From: Cyclina sinensis
Taxonomy: Eukaryota; Mollusca; Bivalvia; Venerida; Veneridae
Direction: 5' to 3'
DNA: 64,000 nt
Assembly: GCA_012932295.1 (NCBI GenBank)
Contig: JAAONU010000014.1
Coordinates: forward strand, 15,751,039-15,815,038
Within the stretch, counting starts at the first letter, position 1, and each line of letters starts with the position of its first letter. Shown one piece after another: positions 61,013-64,000 of this stretch. A model generated the notes under the pieces. It was not told the origin of the DNA. It ran no database searches and saw only the letters and a list, made by a program, of their open reading frames with translations. Both the position numbers and the translations under genes were made by a program.

Positions 61013-62079
61013 TCACTGGATACCTGTAATGTCGTGTCTTAACAGTATTTAAAAACAACAAAAACAAAAACGAAAAAACAAAAAAAACGCGTGAATTGTT
61101 TTTTTATCAAATTGATTCAAACTTTGTCTTTTTCGGAGCTTAGTTTTACTCACGCTCTATTTATAAAGTAAGCTAATTTACTTCCCTATTTGAAACACGC
61201 ATTTTGATAAGAATGTTATCAAAAAGTAAACAAACACTATTTTTATCACTAAAACAAAAATAGAACGTGCTTCACTCATTCAAACGTGACCAATGTCTCA
61301 TGTATAGTGATTCACTGTAGGTCCACGTTACTCATGTAAAATGCATTGTTTGACAACTACATTTTATTTTACGCCCACCAAAGTTTGATGGTAAATATGG
61401 GTTTTTAGTCACTCTTAAGAAAATGCAGATGTACCGGCGATAAGAAACACAAAATAAATCTCGACAATGAAATTAGCAGGCATCTGTCGATGAAGATAGA
61501 CAGGGACCGTGGACCCTTGTAGCAAAGAAATACTGAAAAAATCTTTTATAGTGAACGAACTTAAGATCTGAACAAAACGTGTGTTTTCTTAATTCATTTA
61601 TTTATATGTGAATAGAAATGTTTGATAACATCTGTTGCTTCGAGAGCAGTCCTATAATTAGTAACCGTGTCCATGACTGAAATTCGTCTGTTGTTTGTGT
61701 TTGCCGGTTAGAAACGGTCTTGTTTTAACTTGCCTGACGTTTGTACAAATTGTTTCACGATTTTAATTCAATTTGTTTCGATTGATTTAAATTCAATTTG
61801 TTTAGTTACCTGTCCTGCTCATGGAAAGTGTTTTTTTTTCTGGAAATGACAGTGTGAAGACACTACAAATGCGTTAAATGACCTTTATAGTTCCTAGGTG
61901 CCCTTGAAAATGGTGTTTGTCTCGTATTGCATTGTCACGCACTTTATTTTAATGTTTGTTTGATTTTTAAACCTGTCTATCAGTTTATGTTTACCTGTCG
62001 TCTGTAGTGTTTGTCCCTTTGACAGATAGAGGTGACTCCTCTCTGAAGAGTTCGGTTTAGGTATGGGGAATATGGTGAA

Positions 62080-62285
62080 AAATAATATAAAAGATCATCC
62101 CATTCCAGAGATATTCTTAGTTTTTACCCGGTGCTGTATTTTGTATCAACGATACGTTGGGTCTCAGTTTAGGTCTCATCTGAAAGACAGTTAAAAGTGT
62201 CAATACAGGCGGTAGGGATCTAAGTCGTGACCAATGGTTTGCAAGTCCTGTGCGTTACCAGGTTGATCCCTAATCCGCCCACCCC
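62080..62285 (-). repeat. tRNA-derived SINE, diverged reverse copy
   Basis: cccattccagagatattc, gggtctcagtttaggtctca, ctgaaagacagtta and ttgatccctaatccgccc match the 12.47-kb family in reverse orientation. Confidence 0.65.
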
Positions 62286-62924
62286 GTCTTTTTAGAAAAT
62301 TGATCGAGCTTGTCTAACTTTTGGAGGACAGACTCGTCCATAGAGCTAAGAGAAACTCGAGTGTCTTAATAATACGAACCCGGAAGACAAACCTTGACAT
62401 TTGTTGACTGCACGTGATATTATGTAATTATTTTGACAAATTTTATTAGGCTTAATCGAAGAGCTTGAAATTCTATGCATCTTTTGTTGAGTTATCTCCG
62501 GTCTGTACTTCTGTTTTCATTCAGAAATGACGTGAAATGCATTGTCTGGGTGGCAACTTTTTTCGAAAAAGTCACGGTTCAAAATCAGTATCAGATGAAT
62601 AAATATTTTCAAGGAGCGTTAACCTTTAAAAAAAGGATTGGGTAATGTTTAAAAGTATCATAGTTACACTGGGTACTTGTATCTATGGTTTAAAATAAAC
62701 ATTCATTTCGCAATTATAGGTTTGAAAATGTAGCTACCAATACTTCAATAAACTAAGTTGTAGACATGTTCTGTATTGATAGAGTTACCCGTATAGAATG
62801 TTGTATAGAGGACTACAATCAGGCACTTTACATTCGATCTATAAGCGGAAAATCGTGATCCGATATACTTTATAAAGTTCAAACATATACACGGGTAAAA
62901 CGTACTTACAGTGTATGTATATAC

Positions 62925-63070
62925 GGATCGTGGTCGAAGGGTTAGAGCGCTCGGATTCCCTGTCCGGAGGTCGCTGGTTAGAATCCCAGAAGGGGTGTAG
63001 ATACTGCAGTGATGTTCTAGTCCGTACTTTTGGTACGGGTACTAGAAACTTAGGAAGTAGTCATCGAGAG
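62925..63070 (+). repeat. tRNA-derived SINE, third family
   Basis: gatcgtggtcgaagggtta is an A-box-like head and gctggttagaatcccaga a B-box-like element at tRNA spacing (about 40 bp). A body with tttggtacgggtactagaaa follows. No cloverleaf, so not a tRNA gene. Confidence 0.6.
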
Positions 63071-63444
63071 GGGTTAATATAAGTTGCAAGAACTTGCTTC
63101 CCATTTGATGTTATATGGATAAGTTTTAAAGGCAGCCTTCGTTATTTTAGAGATTATTTTAACACTGTCCTCCAGGGAGAACGCAAATGTTAAAGACTTC
63201 CAGGTAGGATATTCTGCTTCCAAATTGTGACTGGCAAAGGCGAGTGTCAAATTCACTTAAAATGGATAACTTATAGTTAAAGAACACATTTGTGTTCCGC
63301 GTTGTTCGAATGCATTTACCGACCACAGTGTTTGCTCTTGAATAAGATAATATATGCTATTTCACTTCATTTGCGATAAAGTTCGAGTATATTAACCTAA
63401 TCAAGTAATCATTTAATCAGCTTTATAGTGTACGATGTTGACAA

Positions 63445-63545
63445 TGATTTCGATTAACTGGGAATTCAGTTCAAGATTCGGTTGTTCGAACCTGCGACTT
63501 TCATTTCAATGACGCCCTTCCGGTATATGCTTATTACTAGGCTGG
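63445..63545 (-). repeat. tRNA-like SINE head fragment
   Basis: On the minus strand it reads gcgaccagcctagtaataag ... aggttcgaacaacc, with a good B box (ggttcgaac). A similar but poorer head occurs at about 30030 (tggttcgaattccaatcg in reverse). Fragmentary. Confidence 0.4.
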
Positions 63546-64000
63546 TCGCGAATTTAATTTGTCCTGCTATTGTAACCACTATTAATTCAATATTATTACA
63601 AGTGTGTACAAGGGCATGTTCATGTTTCATTTCACACTATTTACATGTATCATGATGTCAATATATAGCGCATAAAACCAATGTTGCAAATCTGCAGTCA
63701 GTCGTATCAAATGTCAGAAATCAGCCGTATTATATTTCATATGAAAATACGGGTCAATACAGACACAATGCATGGATATTGAATGAGGAACGCTGAAACA
63801 TTAATTATCCCGGCGCGTGACATTTCCAGCGAGATTTTCTATAATTCTGTAAGTGTGCACTTTTAATAATTCATTGTTTACCAATAGACTGCAGTTACGC
63901 ATAAGTCGGTTTGTGCAGTGTTAAATGAATGTATAGTTCAGATCGTTGCTAGGTTCTACTTTGCATAGACATTATTGAATTTCAGAGCTTTATTGTTTTG

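Larger units (their letters stand above)
61013..64000. other. Gene-poor right end
   Basis: About 3 kb without a convincing coding exon. It holds three tRNA-related SINE relics, listed separately. No promoter or RNA gene could be recognised. Confidence 0.55.

Overview
This window is nuclear genomic DNA from an animal, most likely a bivalve mollusc. The evidence is AT-rich sequence, canonical GT/AG introns, two genes with clear animal orthologues, a tandem family of HSPA12-type Hsp70 genes (a family known to be greatly expanded in bivalves), many tRNA-derived SINEs and many tandem-repeat-rich mobile elements. All gene models come from reading translations and splice sites by eye. No similarity search was possible, and the species is not determined.

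Layout. (1) 0.56-7.62 kb, minus strand: a complete eight-exon TAF7 gene (TFIID subunit 7). (2) 8.9-12.3 kb, minus strand: decayed mobile-element coding sequence. It holds a transposase-like core reminiscent of Mutator-like elements, a Ulp1/C48 protease-like domain and an SGNH-hydrolase-like fragment. (3) 12.4-14.5 kb: a cluster of tRNA-derived SINEs in both orientations. (4) 18.5-23.6 kb, plus strand: a five-exon NIPA-family magnesium transporter gene. Its first intron carries a 30-bp minisatellite split by an inserted element with inverted termini. (5) 23.7-55.6 kb: an approximately three-fold tandem segmental duplication. Units A and B each carry an apparently intact 585-codon HSPA12-like gene on the minus strand. 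Unit C keeps only a broken first large exon and a mutated start-codon exon. The units share intergenic sequence, including a copy of the NIPA 3' flank, so the duplication breakpoint lies just past the NIPA stop codon. (6) 55.6-64 kb: no recognisable gene, a 69-bp tandem array and several SINE relics.

Because the three units are paralogous, they act as natural empty-site controls for one another. This allows precise calling of two Tc1-like transposons with DD34E transposase relics, a 1.18-kb foldback element with a 6-bp target duplication, a 398-bp and a 3.7-kb element both with 9-bp target duplications, a 5'-truncated LINE flanked by a 69-bp perfect duplication, and a 44-bp satellite of about 60 copies. 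The satellite was amplified in unit C from sequence that is single-copy in units A and B, and it has higher-order periods of 132 and 572 bp.

Functional reading: TAF7 serves general RNA polymerase II transcription, the NIPA protein is a membrane Mg2+ transporter, and the HSPA12 proteins are Hsp70-type ATPases. Nothing suggests they work in one pathway. The most distinctive feature of the window is its record of structural evolution: gene duplication followed by differential element insertion and satellite birth.
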